Made by a program: the position numbers and the translations under genes. Under the pieces are notes generated by a model. That model had not been told where the DNA came from, ran no database searches, and worked only from the letters and a program-made list of their open reading frames with translations. From contig CAJULD010000001.1 in the NCBI GenBank assembly GCA_910587505.1, forward strand, positions 62,001 to 126,000: a DNA stretch of 64,000 nt, in the 5' to 3' direction. Source of the DNA: an uncultured Oscillospiraceae bacterium. GTDB taxonomy: Bacteria; Bacillota; Clostridia; Oscillospirales; Oscillospiraceae. This document shows, piece after piece, positions 24,584 through 32,586 of this stretch. Within the stretch, counting starts at the first letter, position 1. Each line of letters opens with the position of its first letter.

Positions 24584-25741
24584 ATGGAGCTTACCGGAAA
24601 GACAATGAAGCAGCTGATGCTGCTGGTGACCTTTGGCGTGCTGCTGCTGGTGGGCGTGCAGCGGCTGGACGTGGTGATTGGCGCGCTGGGATTCGGATGG
24701 GGGATCGTGTCCCCGCTGTTGATCGGGGCGGCGCTGGCCTTTGTGCTGAATGTGCCCATGAGCTTTCTGGAGCGGAAGCTGTTCCCCCGCTCCTCCGGGC
24801 GGAAGGGAAAGCGCAGGCTGCCGCCCGCGCTGGCGCGGGCCGTCAGTCTGCTGTTGACCTTTGCGCTGCTGGTAGTGGTGGCGCTGCTGCTGGTGCTGGT
24901 GATCGTGCCCCAGCTGGGGGAGAGCATGTCCAGTCTGGGCCTCGCCATCGCCGCCACCGCCGGCCGGGCGATGGAATGGGCGCAGGAGCAGTTTGCCGCC
25001 TATCCGGAGATCGCCTATGGGCTGGAGGAGCTGAAAATTGACTGGCAGGGTCTGGCCAGGGCGGTGTGGGATTTCCTGACCAGGGGCGTGGGCAGCGTGG
25101 TCACCTCCACCATTTCCGTGACCCGGCAGATCATCAGCGCGGTCAGCACGGGCTTCATTGCAATGATTTTCGCCGTCTACCTGCTGCTGCAGAAGGAAAA
25201 GCTGGGCCAGCAGTGCCGCCGGGCGCTCTATGCGCTGCTGCCCCAGAAGGCGGCGGACCAGACGGTGCGTATCTGCCGCCTCAGCCACAGGGTGTTTGCC
25301 AGCTTTATTACCGGCCAGTGCGTGGAGGCAGTCATTCTGGGCGGGATGTTCTTTGTGGCGATGACGCTGCTGCGGATGCCCTATGCGCTGCTGGTAGGCT
25401 GCCTGATCTCGGTGACGGCGCTGATCCCCATCGTGGGCGCGTTTATCGGGTGCATCGTGGGCGCGTTTCTGCTGCTGATGGTTTCGCCGGTGCAGGCGCT
25501 GATTTTTGTGGCGCTGTTTCTTGTGCTCCAGCAGGTGGAGGGAAATCTGATCTACCCCCACGTCGTGGGCTCGTCGGTGGGCCTGCCGTCGATCTGGGTC
25601 CTGGCGGCGGTCAGCGTAGGCGGCAGCCTGATGGGCGTGGCGGGAATGCTGGTGTTCATTCCGCTGACGTCGGTGCTGTACGCGCTGTTCCGGGAATTTG
25701 TCTACCTGCGTCTGAAGGAAAAGAACCTGCGCATCGATTAG
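24584..25741 (+). CDS. AI-2E family transporter (PerM/YtvI-like)
   Basis: 385-residue polytopic membrane protein of the AI-2E/UPF0118 family, with about eight hydrophobic segments. The family signature region near the C-terminus reads ALLVGCLISVTALIPIVGAF and QQVEGNLIYPHVVG. Family members have been linked to autoinducer-2 export or Na+/H+ antiport; the substrate here is unknown. GGGAGGAGTTTCC precedes the ATG. It stands alone between the T-box promoter and a strong hairpin. Confidence 0.9.
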   Translation: MELTGKTMKQLMLLVTFGVLLLVGVQRLDVVIGALGFGWGIVSPLLIGAALAFVLNVPMSFLERKLFPRSSGRKGKRRLPPALARAVSLLLTFALLVVVALLLVLVIVPQLGESMSSLGLAIAATAGRAMEWAQEQFAAYPEIAYGLEELKIDWQGLARAVWDFLTRGVGSVVTSTISVTRQIISAVSTGFIAMIFAVYLLLQKEKLGQQCRRALYALLPQKAADQTVRICRLSHRVFASFITGQCVEAVILGGMFFVAMTLLRMPYALLVGCLISVTALIPIVGAFIGCIVGAFLLLMVSPVQALIFVALFLVLQQVEGNLIYPHVVGSSVGLPSIWVLAAVSVGGSLMGVAGMLVFIPLTSVLYALFREFVYLRLKEKNLRID

Positions 25742-25746
25742 CGATT

Positions 25747-25785
25747 GCAGAGCCGCCCCGGAGCGATGCTCCGGGGCGGCTCTGC
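25747..25785 (+). terminator. Hairpin after the AI-2E-type transporter
   Basis: Perfect 18-bp GC-rich stem with loop GAT, 5 bp after the stop codon. No T-tract follows, so termination may be weak or Rho-assisted. Confidence 0.6.
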
Positions 25786-25846
25786 TCATGAAGGCAGCGG
25801 TTTCTGAGGGGCGGGCCTGCGAGGCGGGAGAAAGAATTCACAAGGG

Positions 25847-25880
25847 TCTTTTTTCCGCCTTTTCTTCCCGGAAAAAGAAT
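25847..25880. repeat. Family B hairpin repeat after the metallopeptidase
   Basis: TCTTTTTTCC and GGAAAAAGAAT arms, ending 6 bp before the stop codon of the minus-strand gene. Confidence 0.6.
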
Positions 25881-25886
25881 GGACAC

Positions 25887-28085
25887 CTATTCCTTCCCGA
25901 TCAGCCGGCTGGCCACGTTTATCAGCGCCCGGTAGGTGACGGCCCACATTTCGGCGCGGAGGATGGGCTCGTCGGGATGGAAGGTGCCGTCGGCATAGCC
26001 GCTGACGATGTTCCGCACGGCCAGGGCGGCCACGGCGCCGTCGGCGGTGTCGGAGAAGGGGGATTCCGCGTTGTCGGGCAGCTCCAGCAGGGCGGCGATA
26101 ACTTCGGCAAATTCGGCGCGGGTGATGATCTTCCCGTCCTCCTTTGCCCTGTAGGGCCGGCCGGCCAGGACGGTGAGCAGCGCGGCGGCATCGTTCCACG
26201 TGCCGGGGCGTCCGGGGTAGATGCGGCCGCTCTCATCCTTTTCGATGAGGCCCGCGGCGTACAGCGCCAGCGCGGCGGGAGCAAACCATTCCTCCCCCGT
26301 CAGGTCCACAGGCGGCAGCATGCCGCTGCGCTCCTCGATTTCCAGCGCTTCCCACAGCCCGTCCGCCAGGGCTTCCACATAGTCCGGGTCCAGAGGGGAT
26401 TCCATACCCAGCTCCGCAAAGCTCTCCTGAAAGCCGTAGGAGCTGTCCAGCGCGGTAAAGGCCAGATACCGGTCCACGGCGGCATAGTAGTCGTCCCGGG
26501 CGTCCAGCCAGAAGGCAAAGGCCCCCGCGGCGGAGACGGCGTAGCTGATATAGTAGCAGGGGCTGGTAAAGGTGTGGGGAACGCCGTACCACTCATACAT
26601 TTCGGTACGGGGATCATCCTCCGCAATGACGCCGTATTCCCGGCAGAGCTGGCAATACTTCCGGTTGATCTGCTCCAGCGTCACATGCTCCGTGTCGTAG
26701 ACGTACTGCTGGAGCTCGTCATACAGGCAGCCCTCGATAACAGCGCCGCTCAGCACGCTCAGCATCAGGTAGTCCTGCGCGGCGGCGGCAGCGTCCTCTC
26801 CGCCCAGAAGCTCCTCATAAAAACAGGAGAACAGCAGCTCCAGTCCCTGGGAATGGACCTCCGCAATATCAATGGACTTGCTGCCGTCGTTCCATCCGGC
26901 GCTCTGCCAGTAGTCATTATTGTAGTGGCCGAACTCATGGACGGTGGTGGTCAGGTCCCGGAATTCGCCGCAGGGGGAATAGAAATAGAAGGGCGCGCCA
27001 TAGCCGGTCAGGAAGATGGTAAAACCCGCCTCGGCCTTGGCGTCGCTGTAATCGCTGTCATAGAGGCCATGGCTGCGCATATAGGAGAAGGCCTCCGCCA
27101 TTTCGCTGGAGAGCCGTCCGATATAGGGCTCGATCAGATCCAGCGCGGCGTCCCCGGCGTAATCCTCCCGAAGAGCGGGTTCGTCGTACCCGGAAAGGTA
27201 CAGGGGATAGAGCGCATCGGCCAGGGGAACGATGTGCTCCTTCACCGCCTGGTGGAAGGAGCGGATCTCCTGCCGGGTGTAGTCCCGCTGGTAGATTTCG
27301 GTATAGGCGTAGTCGCCATAGTTGTCATAGCCGCAGCTTTGGGCGATCTCCTTACGCAGCGCCACCATGCGCAGGTAAATATCGCCCAGAAGGGCGTTCT
27401 GCTTTTGGGCGATGCTCCGGGAAATGCCGGTATAGGCCTCCGCGGCCAGCTCCCCGGCAAGCAGGGCGGCGTCCGCGGCCGCCTGGTCCCACGTCCTGCC
27501 GTCATACTCGACGGTACAGGTCTGGTAAGCGGCGGCCATATACTCGTTCTCCAGGGCGGACTCCTGAGCGAGGCGGGCGAGCTGCTCCCCGGATTTCGCC
27601 TTATACCCGGCGTAGTAGGCGATGTCCTCCTCCGTCAGCTGCTCCCGCAGGAAGCCGCCGCAGGGGGATTTCAGAATATCCTGAATCAGCAGGACCAGCG
27701 CGTCGGCGACGGTCTCATACAGCCGGGCGGTGTGCTCATGCCAGGCGGCGGCCTCCCCGTCGGTGACATCCTGGTAAGTCCTGATCTGCACAAGCTGGTA
27801 CATGGTGATAATTTCCAGAAACTGGCCGGTGAGCCTGTCGAAGGCTTCCTCCACCTTCTTCCCGTTGCCTCCGTCCGGCAGCAGCTTCCTGACCCCGTCC
27901 ATCTCCTCCAGAATCGGTTCGCTGTCAATGTGCCGGTAGGTCATGTCGGCAAAATCCACGTTGGCATGGGGCTGATCGGTAAAGAAATCCGTTTCCCGGA
28001 CCCCGTCCTCCACGGCCAGGGCCGCCGGACACAGGGACAGGAGGAGGGAGAGCGCCAGCAGCAGCGATAAAATCTTTCTTTTCAT
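25887..28085 (-). CDS. Exported M3-like metallopeptidase with C-terminal SLH repeats
   Basis: 732 residues. A signal peptide (MKRKILSLLLALSLLLSLCPAALA) is followed by a gluzincin domain of about 530 residues resembling oligoendopeptidase F. It contains the zinc motif HEFGH at 383-387 and a downstream Glu region (IAEVHSQGLELLFS). The last 170 residues carry SLH-type repeats (FAPAALALYAAGLIEKDESGRIYPGRPGTW and SPFSDTADGAVAALAVRNIVSGYADG), which bind pyruvylated wall polymers. It is therefore probably a surface-anchored peptidase supplying peptides. It has its own promoter at 28141-28169. M3 peptidases are usually cytoplasmic, so anchoring is unusual. Confidence 0.88.
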   Translation of the reverse strand: MKRKILSLLLALSLLLSLCPAALAVEDGVRETDFFTDQPHANVDFADMTYRHIDSEPILEEMDGVRKLLPDGGNGKKVEEAFDRLTGQFLEIITMYQLVQIRTYQDVTDGEAAAWHEHTARLYETVADALVLLIQDILKSPCGGFLREQLTEEDIAYYAGYKAKSGEQLARLAQESALENEYMAAAYQTCTVEYDGRTWDQAAADAALLAGELAAEAYTGISRSIAQKQNALLGDIYLRMVALRKEIAQSCGYDNYGDYAYTEIYQRDYTRQEIRSFHQAVKEHIVPLADALYPLYLSGYDEPALREDYAGDAALDLIEPYIGRLSSEMAEAFSYMRSHGLYDSDYSDAKAEAGFTIFLTGYGAPFYFYSPCGEFRDLTTTVHEFGHYNNDYWQSAGWNDGSKSIDIAEVHSQGLELLFSCFYEELLGGEDAAAAAQDYLMLSVLSGAVIEGCLYDELQQYVYDTEHVTLEQINRKYCQLCREYGVIAEDDPRTEMYEWYGVPHTFTSPCYYISYAVSAAGAFAFWLDARDDYYAAVDRYLAFTALDSSYGFQESFAELGMESPLDPDYVEALADGLWEALEIEERSGMLPPVDLTGEEWFAPAALALYAAGLIEKDESGRIYPGRPGTWNDAAALLTVLAGRPYRAKEDGKIITRAEFAEVIAALLELPDNAESPFSDTADGAVAALAVRNIVSGYADGTFHPDEPILRAEMWAVTYRALINVASRLIGKE

Positions 28086-28140
28086 TCCCGCTTCCTCATT
28101 CTTTCATATCATAGGGTCAGTTTTTGGTGGAACTACACCA

Positions 28141-28169
28141 ATTATACACACAGGCGGGGGATTTTTCAA
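28141..28169 (-). promoter_or_regulatory. Promoter of the SLH metallopeptidase
   Basis: -35 TTGAAA, 17-bp spacer, consensus -10 TATAAT, about 55-85 bp before the ATG. Confidence 0.75.
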
Positions 28170-28202
28170 GCCCCGCCTGCGGGAGCTTCCAGTCCCGGAC
28201 CC

Positions 28203-28234
28203 GCCTGTATTCATAATCGGGGGATGCGGAATCC
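28203..28234. repeat. Fragment of family A repeat
   Basis: CCTGTATTCATAATCGGGGGATGC matches one end of the MITE-like family (compare 37966-38010 and 63359-63436). It lies between the rplT terminator and the peptidase promoter. Confidence 0.55.
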
Positions 28235-28256
28235 TTCTTCTCGCAGCCGGACGCGA

Positions 28257-28290
28257 AAAAGCTCCGGCATCTCGCGATACCGGAGCTTTT
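28257..28290 (-). terminator. Terminator of infC-rpmI-rplT
   Basis: AAAAGCTCCGG pairs with CCGGAGCTTTT around an inner ATC/GAT stem. On the minus strand it ends in a run of five T, just after the rplT stop. Confidence 0.85.
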
Positions 28291-28299
28291 GCTGCTGAG

Positions 28300-28653
28300 T
28301 TACGCGGCCTTCCTCGCCATTTCCACCAGCTGCTTAAAGGCGGCGGCGTTGTTGACGGCCAGCTCGGAGAGCATCTTGCGGTCGATGACCACGCCGGCGG
28401 CCTTCAGGCCGTGCATAAAGGTGGAGTAATTCATTCCGTTCATCTTGCAGGCGGCGCTGATCCGGGTGATCCACAGGCGGCGGAAATCCCGCTTCTTCAG
28501 GCGGCGTCCCGTGTATGCGTAGGTCAGGGACTTCATCACCTGCTGGTTCGCCATTTTGAAATGCTTGCTCTTGGCGCCCCAGTAGCCCCTGGCCATTTTG
28601 AGAACCTTGTTTCTCCGCTTGCGGGTCATCATCGCGCCCTTAACTCTTGCCAT
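28300..28653 (-). CDS. rplT: 50S ribosomal protein L20
   Basis: 117 residues, normal length. The N-terminus MARVKGAMMTRKRRNKVLKMARGYWGAKS is basic and typical of L20, and RISAACKMNGMNYSTFMHGL marks the globular part. L20 binds 23S rRNA early in 50S assembly and in Firmicutes also represses its own operon. TAGGAGG precedes the ATG. It is the last gene of infC-rpmI-rplT. Confidence 0.98.
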   Translation of the reverse strand: MARVKGAMMTRKRRNKVLKMARGYWGAKSKHFKMANQQVMKSLTYAYTGRRLKKRDFRRLWITRISAACKMNGMNYSTFMHGLKAAGVVIDRKMLSELAVNNAAAFKQLVEMARKAA

Positions 28654-28687
28654 TGTATAAAGCCTCCTATTCTAAAGCGTATCGTAA

Positions 28688-28885
28688 TTATTTGTAAGGA
28701 ATCATCTTGCGGATGGCGGACTCGTTGGTCACGTCCGCATAGCCGCCGGCGCGCAGGCGGCGGGTCCGCTTGGTATCCTTCTTCGTCAGGATATGGCTCT
28801 TGAAGGCCTTGGCACGCTTGACCTTCCCGGTCTTGGTCAGATTGAATCTCTTCTTGGCACCGCTGTGACTCTTCAGTTTCGGCAT
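28688..28885 (-). CDS. rpmI: 50S ribosomal protein L35
   Basis: 65 residues beginning MPKLKSHSGAKKRFNLTKTGKVKR, with HILTKKDTKRTRRLR, the standard L35 sequence and length. GGAAGGAG precedes the ATG. It lies between infC and rplT with 34 and 46 bp gaps and no terminator between them. Confidence 0.98.
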   Translation of the reverse strand: MPKLKSHSGAKKRFNLTKTGKVKRAKAFKSHILTKKDTKRTRRLRAGGYADVTNESAIRKMIPYK

Positions 28886-28931
28886 GATTTGGTTACTCCT
28901 TCCGTATTCCTATTGGGCTATGCTGAACACA

Positions 28932-29444
28932 TTACTTCTTCGGGGAGAGGAACATGGACATGTTCCGGCCCTCCAGCTTGGCTCCCTTATCGACGTTGGC
29001 AATTTCGGCGCACTGCTCGGCAAACTTATCCAGGAGCTTCCGGCCAATTTCCGTGTGCGCCATCTCCCGCCCGCGAAAGCGGACGGAGACCTTCACCCGG
29101 TTGCCCTCGGTCAGGAACTTCTGGGCGTTCTTCAACTTCACGTTGAAGTCGCCGATATCGATCCCGGGAGACATACGGATTTCCTTGATCTCGACCACGT
29201 GCTGATTCTTCCGGGCCTCTTTTTCCCGCTTGCCCTGCTCGAACCGGAACTTCCCGTAGTCCATCAGCTTGCACACCGGGGGATTGGCCTGGGGAGAGAT
29301 CTTGACCAGATCCAGCCCCTTCTCATCGGCGATGCGCAGCGCCTCTTCTGCGGACATGATCCCCAGCTGTTCGCCGCCGCTGCCAATCAGACGCAGCTCC
29401 TTGTCCCGAATGTCCTCGTTCAGTTGATGCGTTACAATGCTAAT
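28932..29444 (-). CDS. infC: Translation initiation factor IF-3, probable AUU start
   Basis: 170 residues. The N-domain has HQLNEDIRDKELRLIGSGGEQLGI, and the linker and C-domain have KLMDYGKFRFEQGKREKEARKNQ and EIKEIRMSPGID. IF-3 checks the start codon and keeps subunits apart. The only start with a good ribosome binding site (AAGGAGGTG, about 8-10 nt) is ATT at 29444. This AUU start is conserved in infC of several bacteria, where IF-3 discriminates against it and so regulates its own synthesis. An upstream ATG at 29477 would place translation before the ribosome binding site and is rejected. Confidence 0.93.
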   Translation of the reverse strand: MSIVTHQLNEDIRDKELRLIGSGGEQLGIMSAEEALRIADEKGLDLVKISPQANPPVCKLMDYGKFRFEQGKREKEARKNQHVVEIKEIRMSPGIDIGDFNVKLKNAQKFLTEGNRVKVSVRFRGREMAHTEIGRKLLDKFAEQCAEIANVDKGAKLEGRNMSMFLSPKK

Positions 29445-29454
29445 AACCGAAGCA

Positions 29455-29616
29455 CCTCCTTCAACATTTTGCCACAAAACCGCAAAACAAAAAGCGCGGA
29501 TGCTCTCCGCACCCGCACGAACACATGCGCCCCGCAGCCCGGGACGCCATGAGCCGTATTGACCTCTTTGCCGGCGGCGGGAGGTGAGGCGGGTACATCC
29601 AGCCTACTTTGTTTTC
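29455..29616 (-). promoter_or_regulatory. infC operon leader, candidate L20-type attenuator
   Basis: A 160-nt transcribed leader between the promoter and the infC ribosome binding site. An intrinsic terminator in it (stem 29496-29503 with 29509-29516, then GCTTTTTGTTTTG on the minus strand) would stop transcription before infC. L20 leaders with premature termination are known for this operon in Bacillus. Direct L20 binding here is inference. Confidence 0.6.
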
Positions 29617-29622
29617 CTGTGC

Positions 29623-29651
29623 ATTATATCAGCCTTCTGCCCGGTTGTCAA
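29623..29651 (-). promoter_or_regulatory. Promoter of infC-rpmI-rplT
   Basis: Perfect consensus: -35 TTGACA, 17-bp spacer, -10 TATAAT. Confidence 0.9.
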
Positions 29652-29762
29652 GTGCAATTTTTCAGACCCGGTTCTGTTTTTGCAGACTCCGCTCTGTGGC
29701 CGCTCTGTTTTTGCCGCCGCTGCGCGGCGCAGCTTTTTCTTTTTGCTGCCTCCGGAGGCCGC

Positions 29763-29797
29763 AAAACCGGCGGCCGGCGTTTTGCCGGCCGCCGGTT
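29763..29797 (-). terminator. Terminator of the siroheme reductase gene
   Basis: Perfect 14-bp stem 29765-29778 with 29784-29797, followed on the minus strand by TTTTGC, just after the stop codon. Confidence 0.75.
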
Positions 29798-29806
29798 CAT
29801 AAAAGC

Positions 29807-30757
29807 TCAGCAGGTGGCGCCCCCTGTGATGTGGAGCCCGGCGTCCAGAATCGCCTGTTTCCGCTGGAGCAGCCCGTCGTCCAGCAGCTGCGCCTCCACG
29901 TTCTCAAAGCCCAGCCGCTCGATGGTCCTGGCGAAGCGCTCGCCGGTGTTCCCCTGCTCCCGGAACAGGAGGATGGCCTTCTCGATGATGTTCAGCGCCT
30001 CCTCCCTGTCGGTGAAAATTTTGCTCAGAGCCCTGCCCTGGGCCACCTTCTTGCCCCAGCGGCCGCCGATGTAGATTTTATAGCCGCAGGTCCCCTCCAT
30101 GGCGTCGAAGTGGCAGTGATCGATGCAGCGTCCGCAGTTGTTGCATACGCTCCTGTCGATTTCCAGCAATCCGTCCTCCACCCTTGCCGCGCCCATGGGG
30201 CAGGCCTTCTCCACGCCGCACTTCCTGCAGCCGTTGCACCCGTCCTCATCGAGGTTGGGAATCCGCTGCCCGATGATCCCCAGGTCGTTGAGGTCCGGCT
30301 TGACGCAGTTGTTGGGGCATCCGCCCACGGCGATCTTGAACTTGTGGGGCAGCTTCACGCCCCGGTAGCCCTCATAGAAGCGATGATGGATCTCCTCGCT
30401 GAGACCGAAGGAGTCCAGCAGGCCATACTGGCAGGTGGTGCCCTTGCAGGCCACCACGGGACGGACCATGGAGCCGGTGCCGCCGGTCACCAGTCCCTCC
30501 CTGGCGATGCAGGCCTGGAACGCCTCGATCTTATCATAGGGAATGCCCTGCACCTCGACGGTCAGGCGGGTGGTAAAGGTAACGATGCCGTTGCCGAACT
30601 GCTCCGCCGCCTCGGCAATGCACCGCTGCTGGGCGGCGGTGATCCTGCCGTTGACGGTGATGATCCTGCCGGAGAAATTGTCCGTACCCTTGTTGGACAG
30701 GAAGCCCATTGCCTTTACTCTCTTCTCATCGGCCGGGCTGACGGTTAATGTCGCCAT
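29807..30757 (-). CDS. Siroheme and ferredoxin-domain sulfite/nitrite reductase (AsrC-like)
   Basis: 316 residues. It has a nitrite/sulfite reductase ferredoxin-like half domain (residues 1-70), then the siroheme/Fe4S4 ligand set Cys104, Cys109, Cys147 and Cys151 in CKGTTC and GGCPNNC. An inserted 2[4Fe-4S] ferredoxin follows, with Cys174/177/180/186 and Cys205/208/211/215. This layout matches the short one-repeat reductases of clostridia (anaerobic sulfite reductase C type). It reduces sulfite or nitrite with ferredoxin-derived electrons; the substrate is not determined. AAGGAGG precedes the ATG. The next gene upstream is a CoA-disulfide reductase-like flavoprotein. Confidence 0.88.
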   Translation of the reverse strand: MATLTVSPADEKRVKAMGFLSNKGTDNFSGRIITVNGRITAAQQRCIAEAAEQFGNGIVTFTTRLTVEVQGIPYDKIEAFQACIAREGLVTGGTGSMVRPVVACKGTTCQYGLLDSFGLSEEIHHRFYEGYRGVKLPHKFKIAVGGCPNNCVKPDLNDLGIIGQRIPNLDEDGCNGCRKCGVEKACPMGAARVEDGLLEIDRSVCNNCGRCIDHCHFDAMEGTCGYKIYIGGRWGKKVAQGRALSKIFTDREEALNIIEKAILLFREQGNTGERFARTIERLGFENVEAQLLDDGLLQRKQAILDAGLHITGGATC

Positions 30758-30792
30758 ACTGTTTCTTCCTCCTTATATCTGCCGTTTCCTGA

Positions 30793-30850
30793 AAATTCTT
30801 TTAGATACCTTTTCCGTGCAGCGCCCACGCGGCGGGCGGCTTCGGGAAAA
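30793..30850. repeat. Family B compound repeat after the flavoprotein gene
   Basis: GATACCTTTTCCGTGCAGCGCCC ... GGGAAAAGTATGTGTCCC, clearly related to the element at 7625-7713 (GATACTTTTCTCGTGCAGTGCCC). It lies 18 bp after the stop codon of the gene at 30868. Confidence 0.65.
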
Positions 30851-30867
30851 GTATGTGTCCCGGTTTG

Positions 30868-32499
30868 TTACTCCTCTTCGATCCCGGTGAACGCGGTTCC
30901 GCCCTCCAGAACCTTCGTATTGGTATATCCGTAATATTTCAACCGGTTCTGGACCATGTAGGCCTGCCGTCCCCTGGTGCACACCAGCAGCAGCTTCGCG
31001 TCCCTGGCCAGACCGGGGACCTCCCCCTGAATGTCTGAGAGGCGAAGATACCGCCGTCCGGGCAGAGTGGGGACCCTGGCGCAGTCGATGATCTCGTAAT
31101 CCGCCGCCTCTCCGGCGGCGTAGGCGGCGGGCGTGACGGTTTCCAGCGCCCCCGACAGCTTGTTGCACAGCACGTTTACCGCGGCCGCCAGAGGGTGTAT
31201 GGCCGTGGAGAAGGGCGGGGCATAGGCAAAGTCCATGTCCGCCAGCTGCTCCGCCGCAGCGCCCAGAGAGATAGCCGTCACGGCGATATCCGTCACCTTG
31301 TCCACCGCGCCCCGGCCCAGCGCCTGCACGCCCAGCAGCTTTCCGGTGGCCTTATCCGCCGTCAGCTTGATGATGAACATATCCGCGCCGGGATAGTAGT
31401 GGGCCTTGTCGTCCATTACCGTCAATACCGTCTCCACGTCCAGCCCGGCAGCCCGGGCCGCCGTCTCGGTCAAACCCGTGCGTCCCACGTTCAGCCCGCC
31501 GGGCAGCCTGGCCACGCCGGTGCCCAGTACGCCGGGATAGGCGGCATCGCGCCCCGCAAGGCCCATGGCCAGCTTCCGTCCGGCGATATTGGCGGTGGAG
31601 CCCATGGGGGACCAGGCCCGCTCTCCGGTCTGCCGGTTGGTCACCATGGCGCAGTCCCCCACGGCGTACACATCCGGCAGGCTGGTGCGCAAATGCCCGT
31701 CTGTCAGAATCGTCCCCTTAAACATCTCAATACCGCTGCCCTCCAGGAAGGCGGTGTTGGGCCGGACGCCGATGGCCAGCACCAGCGCGTCGGCCCTGAT
31801 GGCCCGGCGGCTGGTCAGGACCTTCTGCACCTTGCCCTCGCCCTCCGCGCCCTCCAGGGTCACGCCGGTCATGGGCATGACGCCCTCCTCAGCCATTTTG
31901 TCCTCCACGAACCCGCTGAGCTCCGGGTCCAGGAAATTGGGCAGCACGTGGGGGGCGAAATCGATCACTGTGACCTTTACGCCCCTGGCGGACAGGTTCT
32001 CCGCCACCTCCAGGCCGATGAAGCCGCCTCCGGCCACCACGGCCCGTCTGATCTCCCCGGACGCTGCCGCCGCACGCAGGGCCTCCGCATCATCGGGAGT
32101 GCGCATGACAAACACATTCTTCAGGTCCAGACCCGGAACAGGCGGCACGAAGGGGGACGCGCCGGTGGCGATGACCAGCCTGTCATAGGCGTACTCCGCC
32201 GTCTCCCCGGTGGTCAGGTCCTTTGCCTCCACCACGTGGCGGTCCGGATGGACGGCCACCGCCTCGGTCAGGGTCTTCACCTGCGCGCCGGTGAGGCCGG
32301 CGAAGCTTTCCGGCGTATTGACGATCAGCTGGCTTCTCTCTCCGATGACGCCTCCCACGTAGTAGGGCAGGCCGCATCCGGCGTAGGAGATATCCCTGCC
32401 TCTGGTCAGTACAGTCACCTCGCAGCTTCTGTCCTCCCGCTTGAGCTTGGCGGCTACCTTGGTCCCGGCGGCCACGCCGCCCAGAATCAGCACTTTCAT
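30868..32499 (-). CDS. CoA-disulfide reductase-like flavoprotein with rhodanese domain
   Basis: 543 residues. The N-terminal FAD/NAD(P) Rossmann pair begins VLILGGVAAGTKVAAKLKR, with the redox Cys42 in AGCGLPYY, the second nucleotide motif VVAGGGFIGLEVAENL and VYAVGDC. A dimerisation domain follows, and residues about 450-543 are a rhodanese domain with Cys507 in LLVCTRGRQAY. Family members reduce CoA disulfide, CoA-persulfides or polysulfide with NAD(P)H. The ATG at 32499 is preceded by GAGGAAAC, and the promoter at 32558-32586 confirms it. The sulfite-reductase-like gene next to it suggests sulfur or thiol redox work. Confidence 0.92.
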   Translation of the reverse strand: MKVLILGGVAAGTKVAAKLKREDRSCEVTVLTRGRDISYAGCGLPYYVGGVIGERSQLIVNTPESFAGLTGAQVKTLTEAVAVHPDRHVVEAKDLTTGETAEYAYDRLVIATGASPFVPPVPGLDLKNVFVMRTPDDAEALRAAAASGEIRRAVVAGGGFIGLEVAENLSARGVKVTVIDFAPHVLPNFLDPELSGFVEDKMAEEGVMPMTGVTLEGAEGEGKVQKVLTSRRAIRADALVLAIGVRPNTAFLEGSGIEMFKGTILTDGHLRTSLPDVYAVGDCAMVTNRQTGERAWSPMGSTANIAGRKLAMGLAGRDAAYPGVLGTGVARLPGGLNVGRTGLTETAARAAGLDVETVLTVMDDKAHYYPGADMFIIKLTADKATGKLLGVQALGRGAVDKVTDIAVTAISLGAAAEQLADMDFAYAPPFSTAIHPLAAAVNVLCNKLSGALETVTPAAYAAGEAADYEIIDCARVPTLPGRRYLRLSDIQGEVPGLARDAKLLLVCTRGRQAYMVQNRLKYYGYTNTKVLEGGTAFTGIEEE

Positions 32500-32557
32500 T
32501 CCCGTTTCCTCTTTTTCCTCAATATGATTACCGGCTCCGGCCGGACATTTCCTCTTC

Positions 32558-32586
32558 AGCATACCCCGTTCCGGCGGATTTGTCAA
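32558..32586 (-). promoter_or_regulatory. Promoter of the flavoprotein gene
   Basis: -35 TTGACA, 17-bp spacer, -10 TATGCT. The -35 overlaps the stop region of the homocysteine methyltransferase gene. Confidence 0.75.

Noticed and set aside
29445..29477. Upstream ATG extension of infC
   Set aside because: The ATG at 29477 precedes the strong ribosome binding site and is followed by residues encoded by it, so it cannot be the normal start.
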